Shown here: in pieces, positions 8,698 through 16,428 of the stretch
How positions within the stretch are numbered: the first letter of the stretch is position 1
How the letters are laid out: the number at the start of each line of letters is the position of its first letter
Source: Marivirga lumbricoides
Lineage (GTDB): Bacteria > Bacteroidota > Bacteroidia > Cytophagales > Cyclobacteriaceae
Direction: 5' to 3'
Assembly: GCF_014636295.1 (NCBI RefSeq)
Contig: NZ_BMEC01000001.1
Span: forward strand, 186,001 to 250,000
DNA: 64,000 nucleotides
Notes under the pieces: generated by a model
Database searches by the model: none
What the model saw: the letters and a program-made list of their open reading frames with translations, nothing else
What the model was told of the DNA's origin: nothing
Position numbers and translations under genes: made by a program

Positions 8698-10230
8698 ATG
8701 AATATGAAATTGCCCCTATTACTTTTCGGTAGCTTACTTTTTGTTGCCACACAAAGCTGCAACGAAAAAGCCCTAAGCCAAACAGAAACCACATCAGCAG
8801 AGGTTCATTATGAAGCCAATTGGGATTCCCTGGCAAACTATGAAGAAACCGCAGAATGGTTTAAAGATGCGAAATTTGGCATTTATGCTCACTGGGGAGT
8901 GCTTTCCGTGCCTGCCTACGCCAATGACTGGTACCCACGAAACATGTATATTGTAGGTTCTGATGAATACAATCATCATGTAGCAACCTATGGCAAGCCT
9001 TCGGAATTTGGTTACCATGACTTTGTGCCCATATTTAAAGCGGAAAAGTTTGATGCGGAAGCCTGGGCTGAATTATTCCAACAATCAGGTGCTAAGTTTG
9101 CCGGCATTGTAGCGCAACATCATGATGGATGGAGCAATTGGGATAGTAAAAATAACCCGTGGAACTCAGTAGATATGGGACCAAAAAGGGATATTGTAGG
9201 AGAATTAGAAAAAGCAATCCATAGCAGAGGAATGAAGTTTGTCACTTCTTTTCATAAAGCCAGAAACTTACAGATTTTCCAAAATGACTCTTCCAAATGG
9301 CTGGACGATACATCCTACTTTCCTTATAACCCGGAAATGCCTACCTCTTCAGAAGATTCCCTGGTGAGCATTATGTATGGGAACATCTCCAAAGAGAAAT
9401 TTTACCAGAACTGGCTGACTGAACTGAATGAAGTAATTAATCAGTACAGCCCAGATCTGATTTATTTTGATAGTAAGTTAAGCAAGCTACCAGATTCAAT
9501 TAAAGCGCAGTTCGTGGCTGATTACTTTAATTATGCCACTAAAAAGGGAAAGCAGGTGGTAATTACCCATAAAGAAGGAGAACTACCTAAGTCTGTAAGT
9601 TTGGAGGATTTCGAAAAAGGCAGAATGAACAAAAAAACGGAAGAGTTTTGGCTAACAGATGAAACAGTTTCTATTGGAAGCTGGAGTTATACCAATGACC
9701 TTGGCCTTAAAACAGCGAATGAAATTATTGATGTGCTGGCTGATATAGTGAGCAAAAATGGCGCACTCATGCTCAATGTTTCACCTATGGCCAATGGGGT
9801 TATCCCGGAAAACCAGCAGGCAATTTTAGGTGAAATTGGCGATTGGCTGAAGGTAAACGGAGAAGCTATTTATGGCACCCGCACCTGGGAAGTTTTTGGT
9901 GAAGGCCCTACCAAACAGGAGAAATCAGGCATGTTTTTAGCTCAACTGAGCTATACTGAAAAAGATATCCGCTATACTAAAAAGGGAAATGTTGTTTATG
10001 CCATTATTTTAGGCTGGCCCGGAGAGCACGAAGAAGTACAACTTAGTGCTCTTTCTTCAGAAAAAATGGCTTCTCTATCTCAGAAAGTGGAGGGTATTTC
10101 CATATTAGGTTCAGAGGAAGCGATAGAGTTTAAAAGTACTCAATCCGGCTTGTCTGTAATGATGCCATCTCAAAAAGTGGATGATAAGGCAATAGTATTA
10201 AAGATAAAGCTAGGTGATAAAATTTTTTGA
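8698..10230 (+). CDS. GH29 alpha-L-fucosidase lipoprotein
   Basis: A 510-residue GH29 retaining alpha-L-fucosidase. The first 20 residues form a lipoprotein signal ending QSC. The family barrel follows: WFKDAKFGIYAHWG near residue 58, then QHHDGWSNWDS, and the probable nucleophile Asp in LIYFDS (about residue 258). The segment GALMLNVSPMANG is typical of the family, and a C-terminal beta-sandwich ends the protein. Length is normal for bacterial GH29. It would remove alpha-1,2-, 1,3- or 1,4-linked fucose. Beside an alpha-xylosidase and a beta-galactosidase, terminal fucose on xyloglucan is the natural candidate. It is the last + strand gene before the minus-strand cassette region; no clear terminator follows it. 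Confidence 0.9.
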   Translation: MNMKLPLLLFGSLLFVATQSCNEKALSQTETTSAEVHYEANWDSLANYEETAEWFKDAKFGIYAHWGVLSVPAYANDWYPRNMYIVGSDEYNHHVATYGKPSEFGYHDFVPIFKAEKFDAEAWAELFQQSGAKFAGIVAQHHDGWSNWDSKNNPWNSVDMGPKRDIVGELEKAIHSRGMKFVTSFHKARNLQIFQNDSSKWLDDTSYFPYNPEMPTSSEDSLVSIMYGNISKEKFYQNWLTELNEVINQYSPDLIYFDSKLSKLPDSIKAQFVADYFNYATKKGKQVVITHKEGELPKSVSLEDFEKGRMNKKTEEFWLTDETVSIGSWSYTNDLGLKTANEIIDVLADIVSKNGALMLNVSPMANGVIPENQQAILGEIGDWLKVNGEAIYGTRTWEVFGEGPTKQEKSGMFLAQLSYTEKDIRYTKKGNVVYAIILGWPGEHEEVQLSALSSEKMASLSQKVEGISILGSEEAIEFKSTQSGLSVMMPSQKVDDKAIVLKIKLGDKIF

Positions 10231-10278
10231 AATGATTCTTTAAGTTCTGGAAGTATTTGCTCCATCAGAATTTGGAAG

Positions 10279-11103
10279 TCATTTTTGTGGAATAGGAATT
10301 CGTTCGGCTTTTATCTTTTGCTCGAAAAATACTTTAGCTTTATTTTCAAAATCAAAAGCATTACCAGTAGTGTAGAAAGTTGTTTTCCCATTTCTACTAC
10401 ATTTTTTTTCAATTTCCGGATGGTTCTTCAAATAATTTACAAGACTATCAGAAACTAATTCTCCTTGAGGTAATAGCTTTATTTGCTTAGGAACAAACTT
10501 TTTTATGACAGAAGTCAGCAATGGGTAATGGGTACAAGCAAGCACTATTACATCTATTACATTTGATTGAGATAGTAATGATTTGATATCCTTTTCTATA
10601 AAATAGTTTGAACCAACGTTATCTATTTCGTTATTTTCTACTATTGGAACCCAAAGAGGGCAGGACTGTTGAAAAACTTCTATTTGAGGGTGAAATCTGT
10701 TAATTTCAATTTTATAGGTTTCGGATAAAACTGTTCCTTCCGTAGCGAGAATTCCAACCTTATTAGTCGATGTATAATGATTAATTATTTCAGTTGTTGG
10801 TCGGACTATTCCTAATAATTTTTTGTCTTTAGGTAGGTCTTTTTGTTGAATAGTCCGTAAAGCTTTAGCTGAAGCTGTATTGCAGGCTAAAATCACGAAA
10901 TTACATCCTTCGTCAAATAATTTAAAAACACATTCCTTTGTAAATTTGTATACTGTTTCAAAAGAACGAATTCCATAAGGAATACGTGCATTGTCCCCTA
11001 AATAGATGTAATCGTATTGTGGTAGTTTTTTTTGTATTTCTTTGAATACAGTTAATCCACCATATCCTGAATCAAAAATCCCAATAGGAGCATTATCAAT
11101 CAT
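10279..11103 (-). CDS. murI: Glutamate racemase
   Basis: A 274-residue cofactor-independent glutamate racemase, which makes D-glutamate for peptidoglycan in the cytoplasm. Seen directly: IGIFDSGYGGLTV with Asp11, the first catalytic Cys in ILACNTAS (C74), GILATEGTV, and the second catalytic Cys with its His in VLACTHYPLL (C190, H192). Length and motif order are normal, so it should be active. Its position is odd: it lies at the downstream edge of the cassette-like array, with a hairpin of the array (11134-11280) just before it, and faces the GH29 gene tail to tail. It could be the housekeeping copy fixed at the array edge or an extra copy; the window does not decide. Confidence 0.92.
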   Translation of the reverse strand: MIDNAPIGIFDSGYGGLTVFKEIQKKLPQYDYIYLGDNARIPYGIRSFETVYKFTKECVFKLFDEGCNFVILACNTASAKALRTIQQKDLPKDKKLLGIVRPTTEIINHYTSTNKVGILATEGTVLSETYKIEINRFHPQIEVFQQSCPLWVPIVENNEIDNVGSNYFIEKDIKSLLSQSNVIDVIVLACTHYPLLTSVIKKFVPKQIKLLPQGELVSDSLVNYLKNHPEIEKKCSRNGKTTFYTTGNAFDFENKAKVFFEQKIKAERIPIPQK

Positions 11104-11133
11104 AATTAAGTGTTTATTGGATTTTGTAGTTAC

Positions 11134-11280
11134 TACTAACGACCAACTATCATCTGTAAGTTGGACTTCTCAAATTTCTATAAAAGTATCGAGTTCCAAT
11201 AGCCTTTGCAAAATAGCTCAGTTAGCTTATAGACGATAGTATTTGTTTTCGGGAGTATTTCATTAGATTTTAGTTAGCCG
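11134..11280 (-). repeat. attC-like site upstream of murI
   Basis: The AAC core at 11138-11140 and GTTAGCC at 11273-11279 bound this element. Inside, AACTATCATCTGTAAG pairs with the complement of CTTATAGACGATAGT, giving an imperfect stem between about 11143-11160 and 11225-11241. The stop codon of the preceding minus-strand gene lies inside the core, as is common in this array. The long form (about 147 bp) is larger than most classical attC sites. Confidence 0.5.
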
Positions 11281-11780
11281 TTTATCACTTTGTTAAGTTT
11301 CTTGTTATGACGTTTATACCTCAGTTTGTTGCTTAAAATCCACCAAATGGCTATTCCATATCCAATTGCAACAAGAATGGTTATGATATGTATTCCAAGG
11401 AAGAAGACAATGATGGCAAGGACAGCTGTCAGTACAAGTTCAATGTAATAATGTTCTTTTTCTTCAAGTCTTCGTTGGATGATCTGCTTGTTCCCTCGTC
11501 CTTTTCCAATTCGTTCATTTGTCTTTTTAACGAATTGATCAACTGAGTAGAATCTATCTTGGTCTGAAAGAGAAAAACAGATTCCGAACGTGAGTTCGAT
11601 ATCCTCGAAAAACCGATAATATCTGCGCACACCTTTAAATGAGTTCTGTATGTTGTTTTTAGAAGCTGGTGGGTTTAGCAAGTAGTCTAAAAACCTAGAT
11701 TCATCGTAATTGGCATCAGGAGTTTTCCTGTTACGTTGAAATACTTCAATTATTTGGGATTTAAGTTCTTCGGAGTTCAT
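11274..11780 (-). CDS. Small two-helix membrane protein, unknown function
   Basis: A 168-residue protein I do not recognise. The N-terminal two thirds are soluble and charged (KGVRRYYRFFEDIELTFGI; about residues 45-70). Two adjacent hydrophobic helices follow at about residues 112-150 (LVLTAVLAIIVFFLGIHII and the next helix), then a basic tail. It starts 1 bp after the stop of the frameshifted gene at 11782-12157, so the two were probably translated together in one cassette. Soluble domain plus paired helices is seen in many conflict-related proteins, but that is no evidence of function. Confidence 0.6.
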   Translation of the reverse strand: MNSEELKSQIIEVFQRNRKTPDANYDESRFLDYLLNPPASKNNIQNSFKGVRRYYRFFEDIELTFGICFSLSDQDRFYSVDQFVKKTNERIGKGRGNKQIIQRRLEEKEHYYIELVLTAVLAIIVFFLGIHIITILVAIGYGIAIWWILSNKLRYKRHNKKLNKVING

Positions 11781-11781
11781 C

Positions 11782-12157
11782 TTAGATGTTTTGAGAGTCT
11801 ATTCTCAATTTCTCTTCTTCTCGTGGCTTGTTAGAATGTTCGATTGGCTTCAGGTAGTAATGGAAAATGTTGTTGGACTCTTTCTTTTGAATGTCTTCAA
11901 GTGATTGATCTCTCTTTTCTAAGTTGTTAAATCTCAAAAGCATATATTCAGTTGATTCGTTTTCAAAAATCACTTGTTTACCTTCAGCATGGTCAAAGAG
12001 TATTCGCGCACTAACCTCCCCAACTTAGACCAGACTGTTCAGAGGTTAGCACAGTTCCTCTTCCAAGCCCATGTTGAAAATGTTGAAGTTCAATCACCAT
12101 TCCCCGGCCTGTAATATTGAAACTATTCTTTGCTATAGCAATTGCTTTTTCAGTCAT
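11782..12157 (-). pseudogene. Small cassette gene broken by a one-base frameshift
   Basis: The frame starting at 12157 (MTEKAIAIAKNSF) runs for 48 codons and then stops. The frame below it (to 11782) continues the same style of protein (ARILFDHAEGKQVIFENE) without a start of its own. The two join if one G is removed from the run of four at 12018-12021, giving an intact protein of about 124 residues. The simplest reading is a one-base insertion in a homopolymer, either a real mutation or a sequencing error. The restored protein has a predicted beta-rich N-terminal half and a charged tail; I do not recognise a family. It precedes the membrane protein gene at 11274-11780 by 1 bp. Confidence 0.6.
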
Positions 12158-12185
12158 TTTTAAAGTTCAGTTGGCTGAAGTCAAC

Positions 12186-12539
12186 CTAATAGCCCATCAT
12201 TATAAAGTTCACACCCTCTTTGAATTTACCAATGAAGTCAATTTGAAAAGTTTGTTGGTACTCTGGGTGAATATATTGGTTAAGAATTAACACTTCTGGT
12301 TGAGTAAATATGAATTCATCAGCATTGTATTTATCATAGAAAGATTTGAGCACCCCTTTTCGCTGATAAGAAAGTTCTTCATACCAATAGTCTTGTTCTT
12401 TGGTTCCGTCTTCATGCGTTCGATAGCTGAGAAATTCTTTATAGCTAGTAAGTAACCCCTGACTTTCGTCTGAGTTAAGCCAACAGAGTTCGTCTACTGG
12501 TTCCTTTACAATTTTGATAAGTGAGATATCTAAGCCCAT
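12186..12539 (-). CDS. Hypothetical protein (117 residues)
   Basis: A small acidic soluble protein starting MGLDISLIKI, an opening shared by many small phage and accessory proteins of the MGLDxxL type. It has many aromatic residues (EEQDYWYEELSYQRK region) and no membrane segment. It is the first gene of a possible three-gene unit with 11782-12157 and 11274-11780, all read on the minus strand with short gaps. An attC-like hairpin lies just upstream at 12556-12608. No function can be assigned. Confidence 0.6.
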   Translation of the reverse strand: MGLDISLIKIVKEPVDELCWLNSDESQGLLTSYKEFLSYRTHEDGTKEQDYWYEELSYQRKGVLKSFYDKYNADEFIFTQPEVLILNQYIHPEYQQTFQIDFIGKFKEGVNFIMMGY

Positions 12540-12555
12540 ATGATGTACTATTCTC

Positions 12556-12608
12556 CAAAACGGTCAGTGTAAAGTGCGTTTCAATGCATTCTTTATAGTG
12601 TTGTATTC
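12556..12608 (-). repeat. Short attC-like site
   Basis: Core AAC at 12559-12561 and GTTGTATTC at 12600-12608. The arms AGTGTAAAGTGC and GCATTCTTTATAGT form an imperfect hairpin. At about 53 bp it is one of the shortest in the array and separates the genes at 12186 and 12610. Confidence 0.5.
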
Positions 12609-12609
12609 T

Positions 12610-13167
12610 TTACTTTTCTATATATTTAAATTGTTTACCGTAGTATTCTGAGTGTTCAAATTCTCCAGTGATCAAAATATTTCCATCTTCGATTTTAGTT
12701 TTGATTCTTTCTAATTCGTTGAAGAAATTCGGTTCTATATCAATTAAAATCTTCCACATTTGTTCGTTAGTCATAGTATTTTCAATAGAATGAATTATTG
12801 ATTTACCCTGTTCATTAAAATTACCAAGTGTGTCAATCTTACTTAGAAATAGATAACCTGAATCCATCCAATTATAGAGTAGTCTTATGGATTCTTTAAA
12901 CGGCAATTCCTTGGAGCATACTTTTCTTATTAGCTGAGTTAATTCATTTTTATGAAGTTCTGAGTAGTCAATTTTATTTTCTACGATCTTCTCAACTTCT
13001 ATCCGATTACTTTTATCCCTAAAGTCAAGTGATATTAGTTCTGTATACAATTCTTCTCCAAGTTCAGATTCTAACTCTTGGCATGAATAGACCCATTCCT
13101 CAAATTCATCTGATGTCAGCTTTTTGCTTACGTAATCTGATAATATTTTACTGATTTGTATATTCAT
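12610..13167 (-). CDS. Hypothetical soluble protein (185 residues)
   Basis: An acidic, mostly helical protein without a signal or membrane segment. It opens MNIQISKILSDYVSKKLTSDEFEEWVYS, a pattern common in small bacterial proteins of the colicin-immunity or Imm type (a start, then a segment like TSDEFEEWVYS). I cannot name the family with certainty. It is the only gene of its cassette, bounded by hairpins at 12556-12608 and 13178-13344. The ends of this unit, GTTGTATTC and GCATATAAC, are complementary at seven of nine positions, as expected for an integron cassette. Confidence 0.6.
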   Translation of the reverse strand: MNIQISKILSDYVSKKLTSDEFEEWVYSCQELESELGEELYTELISLDFRDKSNRIEVEKIVENKIDYSELHKNELTQLIRKVCSKELPFKESIRLLYNWMDSGYLFLSKIDTLGNFNEQGKSIIHSIENTMTNEQMWKILIDIEPNFFNELERIKTKIEDGNILITGEFEHSEYYGKQFKYIEK

Positions 13168-13177
13168 TCCTCATATT

Positions 13178-13344
13178 GCATATAACGCACAGCTATGATG
13201 ACTGGGGATTAGAAAGCACTAACCTCTCGTCTCACTCATAGTCACGCCTTGATTTAAATTTAAAACTTGTGGCGGACTTTCCAATACCCACGAAAATATC
13301 CAGACCGATAAAACCCCATTCATACATAGCAGATGTTATCACAT
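13178..13344 (-). repeat. attC-like site, about 165 bp
   Basis: Core AAC at 13184-13186 and GTTATCACA at 13335-13343. The outer arms AGCTATGATGACTGGGG and CCCCATTCATACATAGC pair well and form the terminal stem. About 110 bases of loop lie between them. Confidence 0.55.
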
Positions 13345-13346
13345 TT

Positions 13347-13946
13347 TTAATCAGAATCGGTTACGCATATTATGTTTAATTCTTTCCAGTTTCTATTGAC
13401 CAGAAAGTAAGTGACATCGCAAGCAACACGGGAAAACCACATATTCCAAGGTTCATAAGTCACATAATAATCATATTCTTTATATCCTTTGGGTAGATAG
13501 TCTGAAATGAAGTTTTGAACGGTTGAAACAAGTTCTCTTTCTTTTAAATTACTGCCATCAGTATACGCTCCTCCAAATGAAAGTAGAGAGCACATGTCTC
13601 CTAAAAACGGAAATAGTCCACTAACTCCTCTTATATTTTTATTAAAAATAAATTTCTCATCAAACGGCATTAAACCTTGTTCTGCAAGTAAAGTTCTTAA
13701 ACTTTTATTATTAATTGTTTCCGTAAAAAAGTTCATTGCTCCTAATGTTCCACTATTAAGTTGAAGGCCATTAGTCACCTCAAACTTCATGATTTTATAG
13801 CGTTGCTCAAATTGTGTATCAAATTCAATTATGAATGGTTTAGATTTATCAGTTAGACCATTGTCAATAAGTTTGAATTCAAGTCGTTGAATTATGTCTT
13901 TGTAAACAGCCCATTGATCTTCCCTTGATAAATTGCTATTGTCCAT
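13347..13946 (-). CDS. Hypothetical protein (199 residues)
   Basis: A soluble protein of unknown family. Visible features: a charged N-terminus, a central glycine-rich segment around FPFLGDMCSLLSFGGAYTDG (residues about 115-135), and an aromatic C-terminal part (YYVTYEPWNMWFSR). No signal or transmembrane helix. It is a single-gene cassette; its left end GTTATCACA and right end TTTGTGATAG still share seven complementary bases although the right core is mutated. Confidence 0.6.
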   Translation of the reverse strand: MDNSNLSREDQWAVYKDIIQRLEFKLIDNGLTDKSKPFIIEFDTQFEQRYKIMKFEVTNGLQLNSGTLGAMNFFTETINNKSLRTLLAEQGLMPFDEKFIFNKNIRGVSGLFPFLGDMCSLLSFGGAYTDGSNLKERELVSTVQNFISDYLPKGYKEYDYYVTYEPWNMWFSRVACDVTYFLVNRNWKELNIICVTDSD

Positions 13947-13960
13947 TTTTTATTTTCAGA

Positions 13961-14032
13961 TTTGTGATAGTCGAGTAGCCTCACATTGAGCAATTTGGCT
14001 CATGGCAGGCTCGATTATAAACCGTTAATTTT
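13961..14032 (-). repeat. Degenerate attC-like site
   Basis: A clear hairpin, TCGAGTAGCCT paired with AGGCTCGA plus flanking bases, lies between 13971 and 14013, with GTTAATT at 14024-14030. The expected AAC at the left edge reads GTGATAG (13964-13970), so the core has lost its conserved bases, and recombination at this site is probably impaired. Confidence 0.45.
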
Positions 14033-14566
14033 TTATGCGCTTGTTCCCCAATTATATCTTATATAATAATTTTCAGTTTCAAATAAATAATCTTCATCAT
14101 TCCACTCAGATTTTAAATGAAAGGTTTTAAAGGAATTTTCGTGAATCCAATCTTGCCTAAACAATTCTGATTTTGAAATGGTTGAATTCCAATCTCCATT
14201 GATATAGATTCTGGTTAAAGGCCATTTTTTATACCCTTCAATCTTATTTTCAAAGGTAATTTGAGAATTCAATTCAAATTTACTGCTCCCAAAATGATGG
14301 TTGAGGTGTGTAATTACTTTATCTAATATTTCAGTCTTACTTTCTTTCTCAAAATAGAAATCTCCGAAACGAACAAATTCTTGGATAATTGAAATCATCA
14401 ATGCTTCTTCGATGCTTTCAGTATTCTTTTTATCCATAATATAAATGAAAGTCTTTGCTTCAATTTTATCATTGTCCAAATGAAAAGAGGATATAGGAGT
14501 ATCAAATGTCTTATTGAATAGCAATAAACAATTCTCAATATTCTTTATGTAGTCAATTACGTTCAT
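14033..14566 (-). CDS. Hypothetical protein (177 residues)
   Basis: A soluble protein without recognised domain. It starts MNVIDYIKNIENCLLLFNKT, has a helix-rich first half and an aromatic second half (WPLTRIYINGDW, YYIRYNWGTSA). It lies alone between hairpins at 13961-14032 and 14573-14637, immediately downstream of the Gabija-like pair in transcription order, but the attC-like site between them suggests a separate cassette. Confidence 0.6.
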   Translation of the reverse strand: MNVIDYIKNIENCLLLFNKTFDTPISSFHLDNDKIEAKTFIYIMDKKNTESIEEALMISIIQEFVRFGDFYFEKESKTEILDKVITHLNHHFGSSKFELNSQITFENKIEGYKKWPLTRIYINGDWNSTISKSELFRQDWIHENSFKTFHLKSEWNDEDYLFETENYYIRYNWGTSA

Positions 14567-14572
14567 TTAATG

Positions 14573-14637
14573 GTTTACAACGGTCTTGTATATGAGCCGA
14601 TCCCGAAGGGTATGGCTTATATACTTTGTTGGCTGTT
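14573..14637 (-). repeat. attC-like site closing the Gabija-like cassette
   Basis: Core AAC at 14579-14581 and GTTGGCTG at 14628-14635. The arms TTGTATATGAGCC and GGCTTATATAC form a strong stem with a GATCCCGAAGGGTAT loop. At about 65 bp its size and layout match classical attC sites. GTTGGCTGT here and ACAGCTAAC at 18373-18381 are complementary at eight of nine positions, which marks 14628-18381 as one cassette. Confidence 0.65.
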
Positions 14638-14642
14638 CGTGC

Positions 14643-16424
14643 TTAATTTTCTAATTCTTCACTATTTACGATATTTATAGTATCTCCAAACTTAGCTTTA
14701 AGTTCATCCTCGGAAATACATTCGGGGAAGGCCATTGCTAACAGGTGTTTTGGGCGTGATAGTGCCACATATATAATTCGCTGCTTTTCGCTAGGAAAGG
14801 CCTGCCCGCTGGATTCAATGTCTGAAAAGGTGATATTGTCTTTGTGCTTTTTTTCGTTGAAAAAGACCAAGATAGAATCCAGTGATTTCCCCTTGACTTG
14901 GTGAACGGTGGTAATAGGGATTCTGCTTTCTGAATATGACTTCTTAAAATGGTCCTTGAGAGGTTCATTTAATATGGCTTTATCAAATTTCCCTTTAAAG
15001 CTTCTTTCCTTTTGCTCGAAATTGACACTCTCAGTTAATTCCAGTCTTTCCTTCAGGAATGTTTGGGTTGAGGTAGTCCAATCGGAAATGGTCTGGTCAA
15101 AGCTCGGAAGGTCGTGCAGTAGATTCAACAACCGTGCATTGAATTGATTGTCTGTTTTGAGTTCTTGTTCCAATTCTTTAATGTCTGTCATTTCTTTCCC
15201 CCTACCAATGAGTACTACCACGATGGAACGGATTGCCTTAATAGCCGCCTTTATTTCATTGCCTTCAAATTTATGCTTGGCATCGATAATCCGGTAAGGA
15301 AGGTCGCTTTTCCATGGAACTTGATCGGCTGATTTGCCTAACATCTGATTTTTTAATGCATTTCCCCTGACAACGATCTGATTGTCTACCAGCCCGTTTT
15401 CCATACAACGCTGGTCAAAATGCTGCACGATGAGTGGGGAATTTGTTTCGTTGTATCGATAAATCATAACAGGTAATTTCATATCAGTTGAGCAGGCGGT
15501 GTTTATAGCGGGGTCGCCTTCCTTGCGAAGAATAGAAAAACAGTCAATGATACGCTGTGGAGATCTACGGTTGTCGGTTAAATCCAGTCCTTGCCAGTTT
15601 TCAGCATCGGCATATTTAGTAATGAAAAGGCCGGGGTCTGCATCGCGCCATTGATAGAGGCTTTGATACGGGTCACCAATGAATTCTAGATTGACTAGAC
15701 CGAGTTCTACAAGTCTGTCAAACAGAGCATGTTGAACGGCTGAATTGTCTTGCGCTTCATCTACAATTATGTGCGGGAAGCGAAGCGCTAGCCAATTACC
15801 GATTTTGGGTTGGTTGCGAAGCAAGCTAAGCGCAATGAACGCAGAATCGCTCGTTGTTATCAGGCCAATTTGAACTTGCCATTTTTTTAGCGCGATGCAA
15901 TAATTTTTGAAAACGTCTGGTGCCACCTTGTCCGCGGAAGGCTTGTAACCGTTTGACGAGAAAGTACCATCACTTTCAAACCTGATGGAAGAAGGAGGAT
16001 AAGCAAAGCAAATGAGCTGATTATTTCTTGCCTTAAATTGAAACCTACCTTTCCAAGCATCATTAAGAAAACCAGGTTCATCAAGGATTTTAGGCCGCTT
16101 GGCATTTTTTACAAAGAGATAGTAGTATGGCAGAGTAATGTAATGATTGATAAAGCTGTCTATGGTAGAAACCTTGTGTGGAAAGCCTAAATAATCCCCA
16201 CTCAATTCGGTGTATTTATTGCTTATCTCGTCTTTTGCTGTATTGGTGAATGATAAACAGGCAATGCCGCTGAAGCGGCTAAGAGTTGTTTTGTATTCGT
16301 CCTGTAGCAGCATGAGCTTTCTTGCTATGGCAGTGGTTTTTCCACTTCCAGGGCAAGCATTCAGAACAATTTTGCTTCGTGCATCCAGATAGGCTTGGCG
16401 TTGTGGATTAATCTCAAATTCCAT
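14643..16424 (-). CDS. gajB: UvrD/PcrA-like DNA helicase, Gabija GajB-like
   Basis: A 593-residue superfamily 1A helicase. Motifs in order: Walker A ACPGSGKTTAIARK (residues about 23-36), motif Ia LSFTNTAKDEI, Walker B VDEAQD (about 222), motif III GDPYQSLYQWRDADP, motif IV-like DNRRSPQRI, motif V TVHQVKGKSLD, and motif VI IYVALSRPKHLL near the C-terminus. It starts 4 bp after the stop of the OLD-family nuclease gene, in the order gajA-gajB of Gabija anti-phage systems, in which GajB supports the GajA nuclease. It is longer than the GajB usually described (about 500 residues). A generic UvrD paired with an OLD nuclease in another defence system is the alternative. Symbol given by family resemblance only. 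Confidence 0.72.
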   Translation of the reverse strand: MEFEINPQRQAYLDARSKIVLNACPGSGKTTAIARKLMLLQDEYKTTLSRFSGIACLSFTNTAKDEISNKYTELSGDYLGFPHKVSTIDSFINHYITLPYYYLFVKNAKRPKILDEPGFLNDAWKGRFQFKARNNQLICFAYPPSSIRFESDGTFSSNGYKPSADKVAPDVFKNYCIALKKWQVQIGLITTSDSAFIALSLLRNQPKIGNWLALRFPHIIVDEAQDNSAVQHALFDRLVELGLVNLEFIGDPYQSLYQWRDADPGLFITKYADAENWQGLDLTDNRRSPQRIIDCFSILRKEGDPAINTACSTDMKLPVMIYRYNETNSPLIVQHFDQRCMENGLVDNQIVVRGNALKNQMLGKSADQVPWKSDLPYRIIDAKHKFEGNEIKAAIKAIRSIVVVLIGRGKEMTDIKELEQELKTDNQFNARLLNLLHDLPSFDQTISDWTTSTQTFLKERLELTESVNFEQKERSFKGKFDKAILNEPLKDHFKKSYSESRIPITTVHQVKGKSLDSILVFFNEKKHKDNITFSDIESSGQAFPSEKQRIIYVALSRPKHLLAMAFPECISEDELKAKFGDTINIVNSEELEN

Positions 16425-16428
16425 TGCC

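Noticed and set aside
12011-12047. CTAACCTC...GAGGTTAG as a further attC-like hairpin.
   Set aside because: It lies within the frameshifted gene 11782-12157 where coding sequence continues on both sides; one frame correction explains the region better.
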